DNA from: Panorpa germanica
Taxonomy: Eukaryota; Arthropoda; Insecta; Mecoptera; Panorpidae
Reading direction: 5' to 3'
DNA length: 64,000 nt
Assembly (NCBI GenBank): GCA_963678705.1
Contig: OY783208.1
Coordinates: 9,529,282-9,593,281 of the forward strand
The position numbers and the translations under genes are program-made. The notes beneath the pieces are model-generated. The model saw nothing but the letters and a program-made list of their open reading frames with translations. It searched no databases and was not told the DNA's origin. Within the stretch, counting starts at the first letter, position 1, and the number at the start of each line of letters is the position of its first letter. Positions 25,301 to 35,596 of the stretch are shown in pieces.

Positions 25301-25590
25301 ATAACAAAGTACGAAAGATTATTAATCCAATAATAAATATGAGAAATTTTAGTTCTCACCAAACCAAGACTTTACTTAATACAAGTACGAAAATTGTTTT
25401 ATTTCAACAATAAATATGCGATTTTGCAGTTTTCACTAAACCAATACTTTTCTTAATACAAGTACGAAAATTGTTTTATTTCAACAATAAATATGCGATT
25501 TTGTAGTTTTCACCAAACCAAGACTTTACTTAATATAAGTACGAAAATTGTTTTATTTGAACAATGAATATGCGATTACTTAAAACAAGT
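25301..25590. repeat. Tandem repeat, about 77-bp unit
   Basis: AGTACGAAA recurs at about 25309, 25384, 25463, 25540 and 25587. Each is followed by TTGTTTTATTTCAACAATAAATATG and a shared ACCAA-ACTTTACTTAATA segment. This gives three good units and a shortened fourth. Confidence 0.85.
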
Positions 25591-26590
25591 ACGAAAATTG
25601 TTTTAATCACAGCCAAACACACAAAACAAACAACGAACTGGTAGACACCACAACCAGACAAAACAGATTCAATTTTTGCTTAATAATAATACGAAAATTT
25701 GTTTTATTTCAACAGTAAGTATGTGAATTTTTTATATTTCTTGGTAAACCAAAACTTTACTTAATATAAATACGAAAATTGTTTTAATCACAGTCAAACA
25801 CACAACGAACTGGTAAACACCAGAACCAGACAAAATAGATTCAATTCTTGCTTAATAATAATACGAAAATTTGTTTTATTTCAACAGTAAATATGTGAAT
25901 TTTTTATATTTCTTGGTAAACCAAAACTTTACTTAATACAAATACGAAAATTGCTTTAATCACAGCCAAACACACAAAACAAACAACGAACTGGTAGACA
26001 CCACAACCAGACAAAATAGATTCAATTTTTGCTTAATAATAATACGAAAATTTGTTTTATTTCAACAGTAAATATGTGAATTTTTTATATTTCTTGGTAA
26101 ACCAAAACTTTACTTAATACAAATACGAAAATTGCTTTAATCACAGCCAAACACACAAAACAAACAACGAACTGGTAGACACCACATCCAGACAAAATAG
26201 ATTCAATTCTTGCGTAATACTAATACGAAAATTTGTTTTATTTCAACAGTAAATATGTGAATTTTTTATATTTCTTGGTAAATCAAAACTTTACTTAATA
26301 CAAATACGAAAATTGTTTTAATCACAGCCAAACACACAACGAACTGGTAGACACCACAACCAGACAAAATAGATTCAATTTTTGCTTAATAACAATACGA
26401 AAATTTGTTTTATTTCAACAGTAAATATGTGAATTTTTTATATTTCTTGGTAAACCAAAACTTTACTTAATACAAATACGAAAATTGTTTTAATCACAGC
26501 CAAACACACAAAACAAACAACGAACTGGTAGACACCACAACCATACAAAATAGATTCAATTTTTACTTAATACTAATACGAACATTAAAA
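25591..26590. repeat. Satellite-like tandem array, 172-181-bp unit
   Basis: AACGAACTGG occurs at about 25632, 25804, 25985, 26166, 26338 and 26519, i.e. units of 172 or 181 bp differing by a 9-bp indel (CAAAACAAA). Each unit contains a version of the 77-bp repeat to its left plus about 100 bp of new sequence (ATCACAGCCAAACACAC and CAGACAAAATAGATTCAA). Units are highly similar, so the array is recent or homogenised. Confidence 0.92.
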
Positions 26591-26990
26591 CAAACACAAA
26601 TTAATAAACAAGAAACCATTTTTGAATAAAACAAAAGGGGTTAAAATAATTTGAATATAGTCAAGGTATACACATGAACGAATATTCTGTTTGTGAGAAC
26701 TATTAATTTATGAAAAGAATTCTATTCAAGAATTTGAAACAATTTTATTATTTAATATATATTTTTTCTTTATGAAAAAATAATTTAATTAAATTATTAT
26801 TTTACATATATATATTTTTTTTTTTTCGATATTTCGGATTTGATATATATATACGTGTATATAATATTTATGAATAAATAAAAGTTATTTGCTAATTTGA
26901 AAGAAATGCAAAATAATATTTTTAAGTATTTTTCGTTAAAATATATCATTTTTTAAATTTGTGTTTCTTTATTTTGTTATAATCTTTTCA
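26591..26990. other. AT-rich, no supported gene
   Basis: Low-complexity AT-rich DNA with short TATATA and poly-T runs. Nothing recognisable. Confidence 0.4.
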
Positions 26991-28031
26991 TTTACAGTAA
27001 TAAAGTACTGTATTGACCAGTTTCTAGTGCCCCCGCCCATAAGTCCCAATCATGACCTCTTGACTTCATGCTCTCTTACGTTTTCGAACTTTTAATTTGA
27101 TTCCTCTAAACTTCCGCCATGGAGCGCCTCCTTCCATCAGCACTCTGTATCGCTTCTTCCCTGAGCATCGTCGGTCCTTAGAGTACTTTCACAGCGCCCA
27201 CGCTTTAGCACTATAATTAAATAATCCTTCGATTCTTCCTCCCAGAGTAAAATTATTATTTACCCTAATGAAGCACAGTATTAAACAATGTCCACTGCCC
27301 CGCCCCTTAATACAATCATCACCTCTGGCGTCCATGCTCTGTATCGTTCTCGCATTTTCAATTGCATTCCTCTGCACTTCTGCCACAATGCGCCCACTTG
27401 CAACACCACAGCCCATCTGAGTATCATCGCTCAGTAGGGCACTTACCTATCGCCCCCGTTTTAGCGCAATCATTAAATAATCTTTCGCTTCCACCCCCTG
27501 CGTACTAATCTCCTAAGAATTAGTTTTCAAAATAAATACTTTACTGGCAACCTACATACTAAATTTCATCCTTAGAAGTACATTATTTTTTTATAATTAT
27601 TCGATAAGATAAATGCTTGATAAAATTAATTTTCACTCACTTCAATGTAAACCTACTAATTACATCAATTCATTTATGTTTTTAAGAAAGCCTAGCGGAT
27701 CGCTCCTAATAATCTCATCTCTAGCCCTTATCCTTCCAGTTATTGTACTTTCAATTTAATCCCCTGAACCGCCGCCCACATTTCCAGCACCAAAGCACAT
27801 ATTTTACAACACGGTTACCTCCCAGAGCCAATATAATCTATCGCTACTTCTTCTAACACCACCGTTACTTAGTGTCCCGAACCCAGGCGCCACCCTCTCC
27901 ACCAATCAGGCACTACCAATTCAATATTACAGCAATTCATTTACATAATTAAAACTCCACTGTAATCTTACGTTCTAATTTTCGTATTTATATTTACAAT
28001 ATAATATTATTCTGCAACACGGTTACCCCCA

Positions 28032-28032
<1 letters not shown>
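26991..28032. repeat. Diverged tandem repeat, C-rich units
   Basis: Two units of about 280 bp are readily aligned (26995-27250 and 27275-27525). Both show a C-rich GCCCC block, then TCATGACCTCT or ATCACCTCT, CCATGCTCT..TATCG, TTC..TTT.AATTGCATTCCTCT, GCGCC and AATTAAATAATC.TTCG. A third, much more diverged unit lies at about 27685-27910. ACACGGTTACCYCC recurs at 27808 and 28018, giving a partial fourth. The block is visibly richer in C than its surroundings. No coding frame is supported. Confidence 0.65.

Positions 28033-28096
<64 letters not shown>
28033..28096. repeat. (TA)n microsatellite
   Basis: About 63 bp of pure TA, inside the partial fourth C-rich unit and shortly before the R2-like RT fragment. 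Confidence 0.97.
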
Positions 28097-28099
<3 letters not shown>

Positions 28100-28205
28100 C
28101 TTATGAGTTTTCCATGTTAAATTGGAACATTACGAACATTATAATAGTAAGATAATTTAAATTATTCTTGGTACATTTGTCACATACATTCTGCAAATGT
28201 GACGA

Positions 28206-29160
28206 GGAAACAAGGCACTTCTATACTATCGCAAAAAATTTAAAGAAATACGCAAGGAAGCAGTAAATATTAAAAAAATTCTAAAGGGCGTCAAACAAGG
28301 CGACCCGCTATCTCCATTACTTTTTAACATCGTGTTAGACACCCTTATAGACGACATGAAAGTTACAAATGGGTTTGAATTACACGGTAAGAGAGTTAAA
28401 GTGTTGGCGTTTGCAGATGATTTGATTCTTGTTGGTGAGAATAGGAAGGACGCGCTGCGTCAGTTTGATATAGCAAGCACTACGCTCAAACAGTTAGGCT
28501 TGAAAATCGCAATCAATAAATCAATGGCATTTGAGTTCAAAACACTACCTAATAAAGCGTATGGCGTGGTAGATCCAGGCATACAGGATGCAAAAGAAGG
28601 CATAACTCTGCCATTTAACAAATGCGCGGAACCTTTTAAATATCTGGGCATACACTTTACGCCTTTATGGGTGGCCTTTATGGGTGGGGCGGAAAATACT
28701 ACGAGAGAACTCGTGGACTGCCTAAAGAGACTGACCACATCTAAATTAACTGCTTTGCAGCAGTTGTCTCTGTTAAGAACATATATCCTCAGCAAGTATA
28801 ATTTCAGCATGACGCTGTGCCCACCACCATTAGCTGATAAAAGGGAGATCGACCTCCTAATACGTAAACTCACAAGAAAGGCACTACATCTGCCTGAGGA
28901 TGCATCAACTGACTTCCTCTACACCTCAGTAAAGGATGGCGGGTTGGGTGTCCCTAAAGTCGAGTTGCTTAACAAATTTGGAGTTCTTCGGAGCTATGCC
29001 AAGTTGGCCAAACTCGAAGATGAGACTATTAGAGCAATTGTGTTATCGGAAAGGTTTAAGCGTAAGGCGACAAAACAAGCACTCAAGTGTGGGTTGAGGT
29101 GACCTTGCAATATCAAAGACGTAGAGAGCGCGAAACTTAAAGCGAAAGTCGCAGAGATTT
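28206..29160 (+). pseudogene. R2-like non-LTR reverse transcriptase fragment
   Basis: The frame holds GVKQGDPLSPLLFN (about 28288), the catalytic FADDLILV (about 28408), YLGIHFTP (28639), LSLLRTYILSKY and the thumb-linked KDGGLGVPKVELLNKFG (28934). This set, above all GVKQGDPLSP with DGGLGVP, is typical of R2/NeSL/CRE-type elements. Motif A and everything upstream is missing, as are the C-terminal zinc knuckle and the restriction-like endonuclease. The frame ends at TGA 29100-29102 but stays readable for about 20 further codons before P-like sequence begins. The left end starts shortly after a (TA)n tract. Confidence 0.75.
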
Positions 29161-29590
29161 ATGATCCCAGAAGCGAAAAAATTGATATTGCGATGGTGTT
29201 CATGGCAAAGGGAATTAGGAAGAAATGGAAACAACCAATTGCTTATTTCTTCACGAATACTGGGATGGGTGTGCCGCATTTAGTAAGACATAAAATTGAT
29301 TGTTTCAAATTTAAAGGAGTGTGGTCTTACTGTGATAGCTACAGTTTCAGACCAATTCTCAATAAATACCAAAGCTACCAAAATGTTAAAAGATGAGACT
29401 ACAATAAATTGTAAACGCAAAGGCATAGAAAATACAAGCTTAGGCTGTATAACAAGTGAGATGGAGATTATGCATCTGAATGATCCACCTCACTTGCTAA
29501 AAGGCATTAGAAATATGATGCTGGAAACCAACATCGAATTTAAAATTAACAGCGACATCAACAGAAGCCATTCCAGCCAGCTGGAATGAT
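29161..29590 (+). pseudogene. P-like (THAP9-like) transposase fragment
   Basis: VFMAKGIRKKWKQPIAYFF (about 29193) continues after a frameshift at about 29295 into LTVIATVSDQFSIN and HLNDPPHLLKGIRNMM. These are the RNase H-like core motifs of P-element/THAP9 transposases: KWKQP-Y-F, then the VSDQ-x2-N aspartate, then the DPPHLLKxIRN block. The N-terminal THAP finger and the C-terminal third are absent. It abuts the R2-like fragment in the same frame. Confidence 0.7.
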
Positions 29591-29620
29591 GTACCATTTT
29601 ATACTTTAGATGTCGAAGAT

Positions 29621-30159
29621 TGTTAAGGAAAATATCGACATTTGCAAAGTGTTCCGATATTAACAATTACGTGTCACACTTTTATTACCTATTTAAAGTA
29701 AGATTTAGTTTTACGTTGGCAAGGTACTAATAAAATTCCAGATATTCAGAATATTTCTGGATTTAAGATTTTATGTAATTGCAATTAGAGTTTATTTTCT
29801 CTTTGCCAATTTAATGTTTACGACCTTTAGAATTTGTAAGAATAACGGTTATGTTTCCTGTGAACCCTAGGGTGGCCGTTAAGGTATAAACATTTAGTTG
29901 CCAGAAAAATATTCAATCGAAATCTGTAATTCGGCATGACAACATTCATTCAGAATCTGTAACTCGACATGAAAACATCTCATGTAATATAATAAGTAAC
30001 TTGTAAATTAGTTGTATTAGTTGTAATTAATTGTAATTTCTTTATCATTTTGGTAATAAATAACTAGTGTATTTGGTGTGTTATTTATCCGACAGTCTAC
30101 TACCAACGAATAATTCTGGGTTAAATATTAAACTGTTAAATCAGAATTTTGCATCTACA
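29621..30159 (+). repeat. Candidate solo or 5' LTR
   Basis: Starts TGTTAAGGAAAATATCGAC and ends GCATCTACA, followed at once by TTGTGATCCGTCAAGCC, which looks like a primer-binding region. TAATAAATAACTAG near 30055 offers a polyadenylation hexamer. No gag follows directly and no second complete copy was found. Confidence 0.4.
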
Positions 30160-30239
30160 TTGTGATCCGTCAAGCCAGAATTTGCAGAATTTGAAGAAGC
30201 TGTACGCACAATTAGAACTTTATGATGAAACTGTTAAAG

Positions 30240-30530
30240 CAAATACTAAGCTTCCAGATATTAGGAATATTTCAGAATGTTAAGATTTTATGTATTTGTG
30301 ACTTTGTCAGTGTAATTGAAAATAGAGAGAAATTTTATGTGTTTATGACCTTTACGACTACCTAGTAAAGACGAAGTAGTTATTTCTATGAATAACGGTT
30401 ATATTTTCTGTAAAATTTATGAAGATTATTAAGGTATAAACATTTAGTTGGTAGAAAGTAATTTATTCGAAATCTGCAACTCGACATGTAAACATCTCAT
30501 GTAATTCAAACTCTATACGTCTACACGACA
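30240..30530 (+). repeat. Partial second copy of the 29.7-30.0 kb sequence
   Basis: CCAGATATTNNGAATATTTC, AATAACGGTTAT, GGTATAAACATTTAGTTG and ACATCTCATGTAAT occur in the same order at 29.74-29.99 kb and 30.25-30.51 kb. This is a diverged direct repeat offset by about 510 bp. Confidence 0.7.
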
Positions 30531-30571
30531 TCTAATGTAATCAGTACCTAATCAAGGAGAGAACATATAAG

Positions 30572-30819
30572 TGTTAGAACCCCGAACACACTACACCACT
30601 GCACTGCATTACCGAGATCTAACCGCTACCAGTCTCACTAAGTGGCGGTTGTATGTTTCATCCTCTCTCTATCTATGAAGCACGTCGCATTATGAATTAT
30701 AACAGAGCAATAGACTAACATATTTTGTATCGATTATAATATTTGTGAATAAACATCTTTGTACCAAACTTAAGTTCGGCTTATAATTACTAATTAGCAC
30801 TCCCTAATTGTTTCTAACA
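30572..30819 (+). repeat. LTR of a Ty3/gypsy relic (248 bp)
   Basis: Begins TGTTAGAACC and ends GTTTCTAACA, so TGTTAGAA and TTCTAACA form perfect 8-bp terminal inverted repeats. GTGAATAAACATC supplies a polyadenylation hexamer. ATCAGAAGTGGGATAC follows, as expected for a primer-binding region, and a gag frame starts about 195 bp on. The matching 3' LTR was not found. Confidence 0.7.
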
Positions 30820-31013
30820 TATCAGAAGTGGGATACACCGTGCAAAATGATGATATTTTTTCATTTTTTTTGTACAAATAAACCCGAAAAGATAATTGTT
30901 CTGTGCAGTGACGCTGTTTTTGTTATGTTAAATTTATTGTTAAACAGTAAATTTTAAGCTATTAACATTAGTGAAATGAATTAGTGAGAAACTCATTTAT
31001 TGGTTGGTTAAAA

Positions 31014-31392
31014 TGAATTCACTACGTGATTCACCATCCTCACGACGCCGTGCACGTTCTGAGTGTTCCACGACAATGGAAGACATGCAGGCGAAAATAA
31101 AGCGGCTAGAGACAGCTCTCATGATGGGAATTTTGTGTCAACAAATGACTCATCTATTCCGACGTTTGATCCACAAGGTGAACAGTTAATTGAAGAGTGG
31201 CTGTTCAAAATCGACAAATCGAAGAGCCTTAATGAGTGGTCTGAAGCGACTACTATTCAGATTGCAACAAGTCGGCTGAAGGGTTCGGCGCGCTCATGGT
31301 ATGACTTCAGCGACTTCTCGTATACGCGTTGGCAAGACGTAAGGGCCGTGCTCACCAGACAGTACGACAGACCAAAGCCCTATACATGCTGA
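31014..31392 (+). pseudogene. Ty3/gypsy Gag fragment
   Basis: An ATG at 31014 opens a serine/arginine-rich start that shifts frame near 31150 into FDPQGEQLIEEWLFKID, LNEWSEATTIQIATSRLKG and SARSWYDF. A pattern of F-x-P/G, ieeWL, WS, KgsA-x-W is that of retrotransposon Gag (Retrotrans_gag) capsid domains. The frame ends in a stop at 31390. Most of pol that should follow is deleted. Confidence 0.65.
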
Positions 31393-31649
31393 GTAACAGA
31401 CACCCACAACCTCAGTGTCAGAATACTAAGGAGACTACACGTAATATACACAGGATATTTTCAGGTACGTCCATGTCAATATCTGTTAAAAACTGTATCA
31501 GTTGACGGCACATGTGAATGGCTTTAAAACAAAATGTTTGTTAGACACGAATAGAAGTAACACACTTATCAGACAATCAACGGCAGTGCTGTTGAGGCTG
31601 GCAGTTGATAAAAGTGTGCCGCTACTGGTACGAATAAAGTCAAAGCTGT

Positions 31650-32185
31650 CATGAATATGCCTACACCGAAAACTGTAAAGCAGATACGTCAATTTATTGG
31701 GTTGGCTAGTTACTTTCGGAAGTTCATACGCAACTTCGCCAGTTTAGTCGCACCTTTGACTGAATGGTCAAGAGATGGCATTCACGTCAGTTAAGAAACT
31801 GCTTAGAGAAAAGCCCGTACTAGCTGTATTTGACCTATCTTTAGAAACCCAATTGCACACAGACGTGGGCTGTTTAGGTGTGGGTACAATTCTGTTTCAG
31901 AAGCATCGTAAAGACCATCGAGTGGTCTTATATTTCAGCAAACAAACAACTGTTGATCAGAGACAGTATCATTCCTATGAGTTAGAAACGATGCCCGTTG
32001 TGTTAGCGTTGAAACACTTCCGGGTCTATCTAATTGAGTTACAATATAAAGTTGTCACTGACTGATGCCTTGAGGACGACACTGACAAAAAAAAATCTCA
32101 TTCCTCGTATTGACCGCTAGTGGCTTGGCATACAGGAATTATCTTTTGACATTGAGTATAGGCCAGGGCCTAAAAGATCAAGAAT
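31650..32185 (+). pseudogene. Ty3/gypsy RT end and RNase H fragment
   Basis: Reads [21 protein letters not shown] and [12 protein letters not shown], the end of the RT domain. The RNase H-type FDLSLETQLHTDVGCLGVGTIL, the block YSKQ-x7-QYHSYELETMPVV and FRVYLI follow. A nonsense codon splits the middle (about 31791), and another follows VVTD at 32062. The match then continues as LTKKNLIPRIDR and FDIEYRPGPK to about 32170. The first RNase H aspartate (HTD) is present. Joined to Gag by an internal deletion. Confidence 0.8.
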
Positions 32186-32189
32186 AAAA

Positions 32190-32970
32190 AATACACTTCG
32201 CGGTTCTTATAAACCGAGGTGTAAATATACAAAGGAATATTCCAGTAGAAAATGAACGAAGACGCTTAATATTCCCTAAAAATAAAAAGCGGCAGAAACT
32301 TATTAGTCATGGTGATTTAGATAATGGCTTACAGGAACAACCTGATATGGAGCCTGCTTATTAACAAAACAAACAGGAACAATTTAAGAAAAATTCTCTG
32401 TAAAAGCTGAAAGTAAATATGAATTTGAAAAAAATACAAAAGTACGAAGTCGCAATACCATGTGCAAACTAGAAAGACACAAGCAAATAAGAGTAGGATT
32501 ATCTTCTTTTGGTAAAGTCTACAAAATGAGAAAGAAGATATATTGTGCAAATTTAGTCAAAAATCTTCTCTATAGGTCATTTTTTGGAAATAAAGCAACA
32601 AGATATGATATAGAAAAAGAACCTGTTGCTAAGAGTGAAGTATCGAAGTAAATAAATTTAGACACAGTTTTATTTATAGATTAGAGAAAACTATCCTTTT
32701 CTAACTAGTCCTGATGGACTAATAGGAGAAGATGGTTCAACATGTATGTTAACACCAATTATGCAATTGAAACAAAAACTTTTGATCCAATTATAAATGG
32801 TGTTTTCGAAAAGAAATCATGATTTTTATTATCAAATACAAGAGCAGCTACAAAAATACATAACGTAAATATTGTTTGTTTGTGGTTTGGACTCCATTTG
32901 AAAAACTAAACAACACCGTATTCTCTATGAGAGAATTGAAAGACAAGAGAGGTTTTGGTAAGAAGAAATC
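32190..32970 (+). pseudogene. C-terminal part of a YqaJ-nuclease DNA transposon protein
   Basis: Starts with LRGSYKPRCKY (about 32205), then after a frame change ENERRRLIFPKNKKR and GLQEQPDMEPAY, then ERHKQIRVGLSSFGKVYKMRKK (32466) and, further on, YPFLTSPDGLIGEDG (about 32690-32735). R-x-R-x-S-x-FG-x-V-x-KMR followed by a-SPDGL is the entry and acidic core of YqaJ/lambda-exonuclease-like nucleases. Insect genomes carry many transposon proteins with GSYxxRC then YqaJ in this order. The metal-binding E-x-K block is only faintly preserved (AIETKTF). Several stops and shifts. Confidence 0.6.
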
Positions 32971-33049
32971 GTACGGCCTAAAAAAGCGGAAATGCAAATT
33001 ATAACTGACTGTGAGACACAATGCATGCATTTTAATAAAACCAGCATTG

Positions 33050-33441
33050 ATATGATGAACAGCGAGAAGCTGTGGGAGTTAATGAGAAGGAAAAAACTTG
33101 ATGAGAATCTGATTAAACTAATTGATCCCTAAGAAAAGTTCTGGACGGATAAGGGTGTGAGGCAACGTTGCCCTTTGAGCCCCGCGTTATTTTCAATTTA
33201 CACATCAAGGGGTCAAGACGAAGGGGTGGTAATCGAAAAAACCAGAAAAATATGGACCTTATCTTACGCAGACGACAGTCCTTTTGGCGGAAAGGGATGG
33301 AGAACTGCAGGAGATGATAGATCGACTGGGGAGATACCTAGACAGGAAAGGGCTCTAGTTGAAAAAACAAAATTTATAGTGATCCAAAGAGGGGGAGAAA
33401 AAAGGATAAACTGGAAATTTAAAACAGATGATTTTGGATAG
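33050..33441 (+). pseudogene. Non-LTR reverse transcriptase fragment, copy 1
   Basis: SEKLWELMRRKKLD, then GVRQRCPLSPALFSIYT (33157), IWTLSYADD with the catalytic acidic pair (about 33250), and LVEKTKFIVIQRGGEKRINWKFKTDD. This arrangement is common in LINE copies of Hymenoptera and other insects; the clade (Jockey, LOA or R1-like) was not fixed. The C-terminal continuation WKFKTDD matches the start of the fragment at 56.3 kb, so both derive from one family. Confidence 0.65.
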
Positions 33442-33474
33442 GCTAGTCAAAAGGAGCCACAAAACAATGAAAAC

Positions 33475-33670
33475 ATAACTGTCGCACTATATGGATGTCG
33501 CACTAGCCATTTTCGCATACAACAAGTCGGTACACTCATTGATTAAAGAAAAACCGTTTATTCTGAACTACAGTAGAGACGCGATATTACCGTTAAGAAG
33601 AAATTACTAGGCCCAACGATTAGTTGGAGATAGAGATACTAGCTCTTATAAGAAAGTGTTCGAGAAAAGA
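33475..33670 (+). pseudogene. Ty3/gypsy integrase C-terminal fragment
   Basis: HYMDVALAIFAYNKSVHSLIKEKPF followed by LNYSRDAILP. The FAYN-x-S-x-H-S then PF-x-L-x-YGRD pattern marks the end of the integrase catalytic core. Only about 60 codons are left. Confidence 0.6.
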
Positions 33671-33699
33671 ACACCATGTAGGACAAGATGTAAAAACTG

Positions 33700-33985
33700 T
33701 ACAAAAAGTTGAGGCACAGCGTAGATCATATTTTTGGGTCTCATTTAAAATGGGCTATTATGTGTTATGTGGTCTCTATGACATTATTTTATGCTGTGCA
33801 TATCGATTAACGTATAATACGGAAAGCCTAATAATGAATATGGACAACAATATAGCAGAAAGTTACAATAATGTTGTAGCTATATTTATTGGTGGAAAAG
33901 GTGAAAACTTTTACAGAAAAAGGAAGCTACCAACCCCGATGTGAAGCTGCTGCAACTTCTTTCAATTCCAATGGAATGTTTTAGT
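33700..33985 (+). pseudogene. Second copy, N-terminal part of the YqaJ-type transposon protein
   Basis: ESLIMNMDNNIAESYNNVV and AIFIGGKGENFYRK, then after a frame change GSYQPRCEAAATSFNSNG. The NN-x-AE-x-x-N, GGK and GSYxxRC blocks precede the YqaJ domain in related insect proteins. Here they lie downstream of the YqaJ piece at 32.2-32.9 kb, so this must be a separate or rearranged copy. It overlaps GSYxPRC with the first fragment, giving the order of the ancestral protein. Confidence 0.5.
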
Positions 33986-34289
33986 GATAAATGCTCTTAA
34001 AAAAGAAAGATTTAGGCACTAGAGTTACTAGATGGGAGAAACAATTACTACGTAACTATCTTTTTGTTATCTATTTATTTAATATACAGTCACAACTATA
34101 TCGAAATGAACTAATTATTTATATTTATTATAATAACAAATTGAAATATCAAATAACATTAATGTTATGTGGAGGAAAAATAGAAAACGCATTGCTACAA
34201 GAACTATTAGAATTGCAGAGAAGACAACTAATACAACTCTTACAATAGACAGTTGAATTACAACAACGAACAAATATTATACAAAGACT

Positions 34290-34440
34290 GAACATGAAGA
34301 TTAGTAGATAACATTAGATATGACAACTCTTATTTTCAAATTATTAAACAATTCAACGGAGAACCGGCAAAATTAAATTGTTTTATTAGAGAAGAAGGCG
34401 ACATCGATGACATATTCAGAAATGCAGTTGGTGTTTATAA
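34290..34440 (+). pseudogene. Possible Gag-like fragment
   Basis: FQIIKQFNGEPAKLNCFI followed by acidic DIDDIFRNAVGVY resembles the start of some Ty3/gypsy Gag domains (x-F-x-G-x-P-x-x-L-x-x-FI). Very short; could be chance. Confidence 0.25.
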
Positions 34441-34449
34441 AAACCAGGA

Positions 34450-34687
34450 CAACCTTATACATTTCTGATCGCAATTTATTTTGCGTACTTGCATTGCGAA
34501 TGAAATGAATCAATTATTACGTTCAATTTTAGAATACGTGTCAACAATATACTGTAAGATTTCCGGTACTGAGGAATGGATTAAAAGAGCCCGTCCCATC
34601 AGTTTATTAGAATAAAATTGCCCATGCGAAATTCTTCTTGCTAGTGAAGCATTTAGTAAATGTTCAGAATGACCGAGTTCACCGGTT

Positions 34688-34725
<38 letters not shown>

Positions 34726-34820
34726 TGCTATCATTGTAGCGTCCATCAATTGACCATTTTCATCAATTGTTGCGACCATGGAATTATGGGGTCCGAATAT
34801 CGGACGCAGTAATGTCAAGC
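34450..34820 (-). pseudogene. Helitron Rep fragment with (TA)n inside the coding region
   Basis: On the minus strand PTGELGHSEHLLNAS, RRISHGQFYSNKL and LQYIVDTYSKIERNN align in order with PTGKKGCSENLLN, RVSHRQFNS and QQYIVDAYSKIE of the Helitron at 22.6 kb. After a frame change FIRNASTQNKLRSEMYKVV continues the match to about 34455. A (TA)n run at 34690-34723 replaces the residues before PTG and reads as Tyr-Ile repeats in frame. The HUH core and helicase are absent. Confidence 0.75.
34690..34723. repeat. (TA)n microsatellite
   Basis: About 33 bp of pure TA within the Helitron Rep relic. Confidence 0.95.
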
Positions 34821-34884
34821 AATTTACTTCATAAGTTTACTACGACGCAGTAATGTCAACCAATTTACTTCATAAGTTTACTAC
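34803..34884. repeat. Tandem duplication of 41 bp
   Basis: GACGCAGTAATGTCAA, then CAATTTACTTCATAAGTTTACTA, occurs at 34803 and again at 34844 with a single G/C difference. It borders the Helitron relic. Confidence 0.92.
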
Positions 34885-35590
34885 TCTAAACATATTTTAC
34901 CAAATTCTCTCTATACCTATCTGATAGTGTATTTAGTTGGCTATTTGCAACTATCTGTTTCAGTCGGAAAATATTTGAAATGAATTAGATATACCAGTAA
35001 ATGTAAAAATACAGCGGAGCTGATAATTGATTTGGATGAATGGATAATATACATTCTTAGTTCAGACAAATTCCGCTTGAACAATATACAGCGCTTTTGT
35101 AGTTATGTATAATATGAATAATATAGCGTCCATGGTATTGGCATCGTCGCTTATTCACAGATACACGGCTTTCGATGTATGAGTGAACGATGAGTCATAT
35201 CGAGAACAGAACAAATATCATTATTTGATATACAGTTTCACAGTACAGAGGTTTTTTTTAAATATATTAAGTGTATAACAGTTAAATATGAATCCTGCTT
35301 CCAGAGCTTACTAAATACTATCAAGTATTAATCAAAATATTCCAGGCAAGTTATTTATAGTATTTAATTTATCATATTATGTTTGTAAAAATATGTTTGT
35401 GAAATATGTGTAATCATGTTGGCGCCAAAATTTTCTTAGTTAAACAATGTGTAATAAAGGTATTTATTTTATTTTTATTATAATGTTCAATAGTTTAATT
35501 GTATTATTACTACATCAAAATTAAAATTAATAATAATTATTATTCGCAATCGTATTTTATTTTGGCGCCAAATAATACTTTTTTTTAACA
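34885..35590. other. No supported gene
   Basis: AT-rich DNA without recognisable domains. GGCGCCAAA occurs near 35423 and 35564, which may be chance. Confidence 0.35.
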
Positions 35591-35596
35591 CCAACC

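Noticed and set aside
25301-26590. CRISPR-like array
   Set aside because: Units are long, adjacent and without unique spacers; eukaryotic context. It is a satellite-type tandem repeat.
33624-33720. Possible upstream extension of the second YqaJ-type copy
   Set aside because: Overlaps the end of the integrase fragment and shows no supporting motif, so the call starts at 33700.
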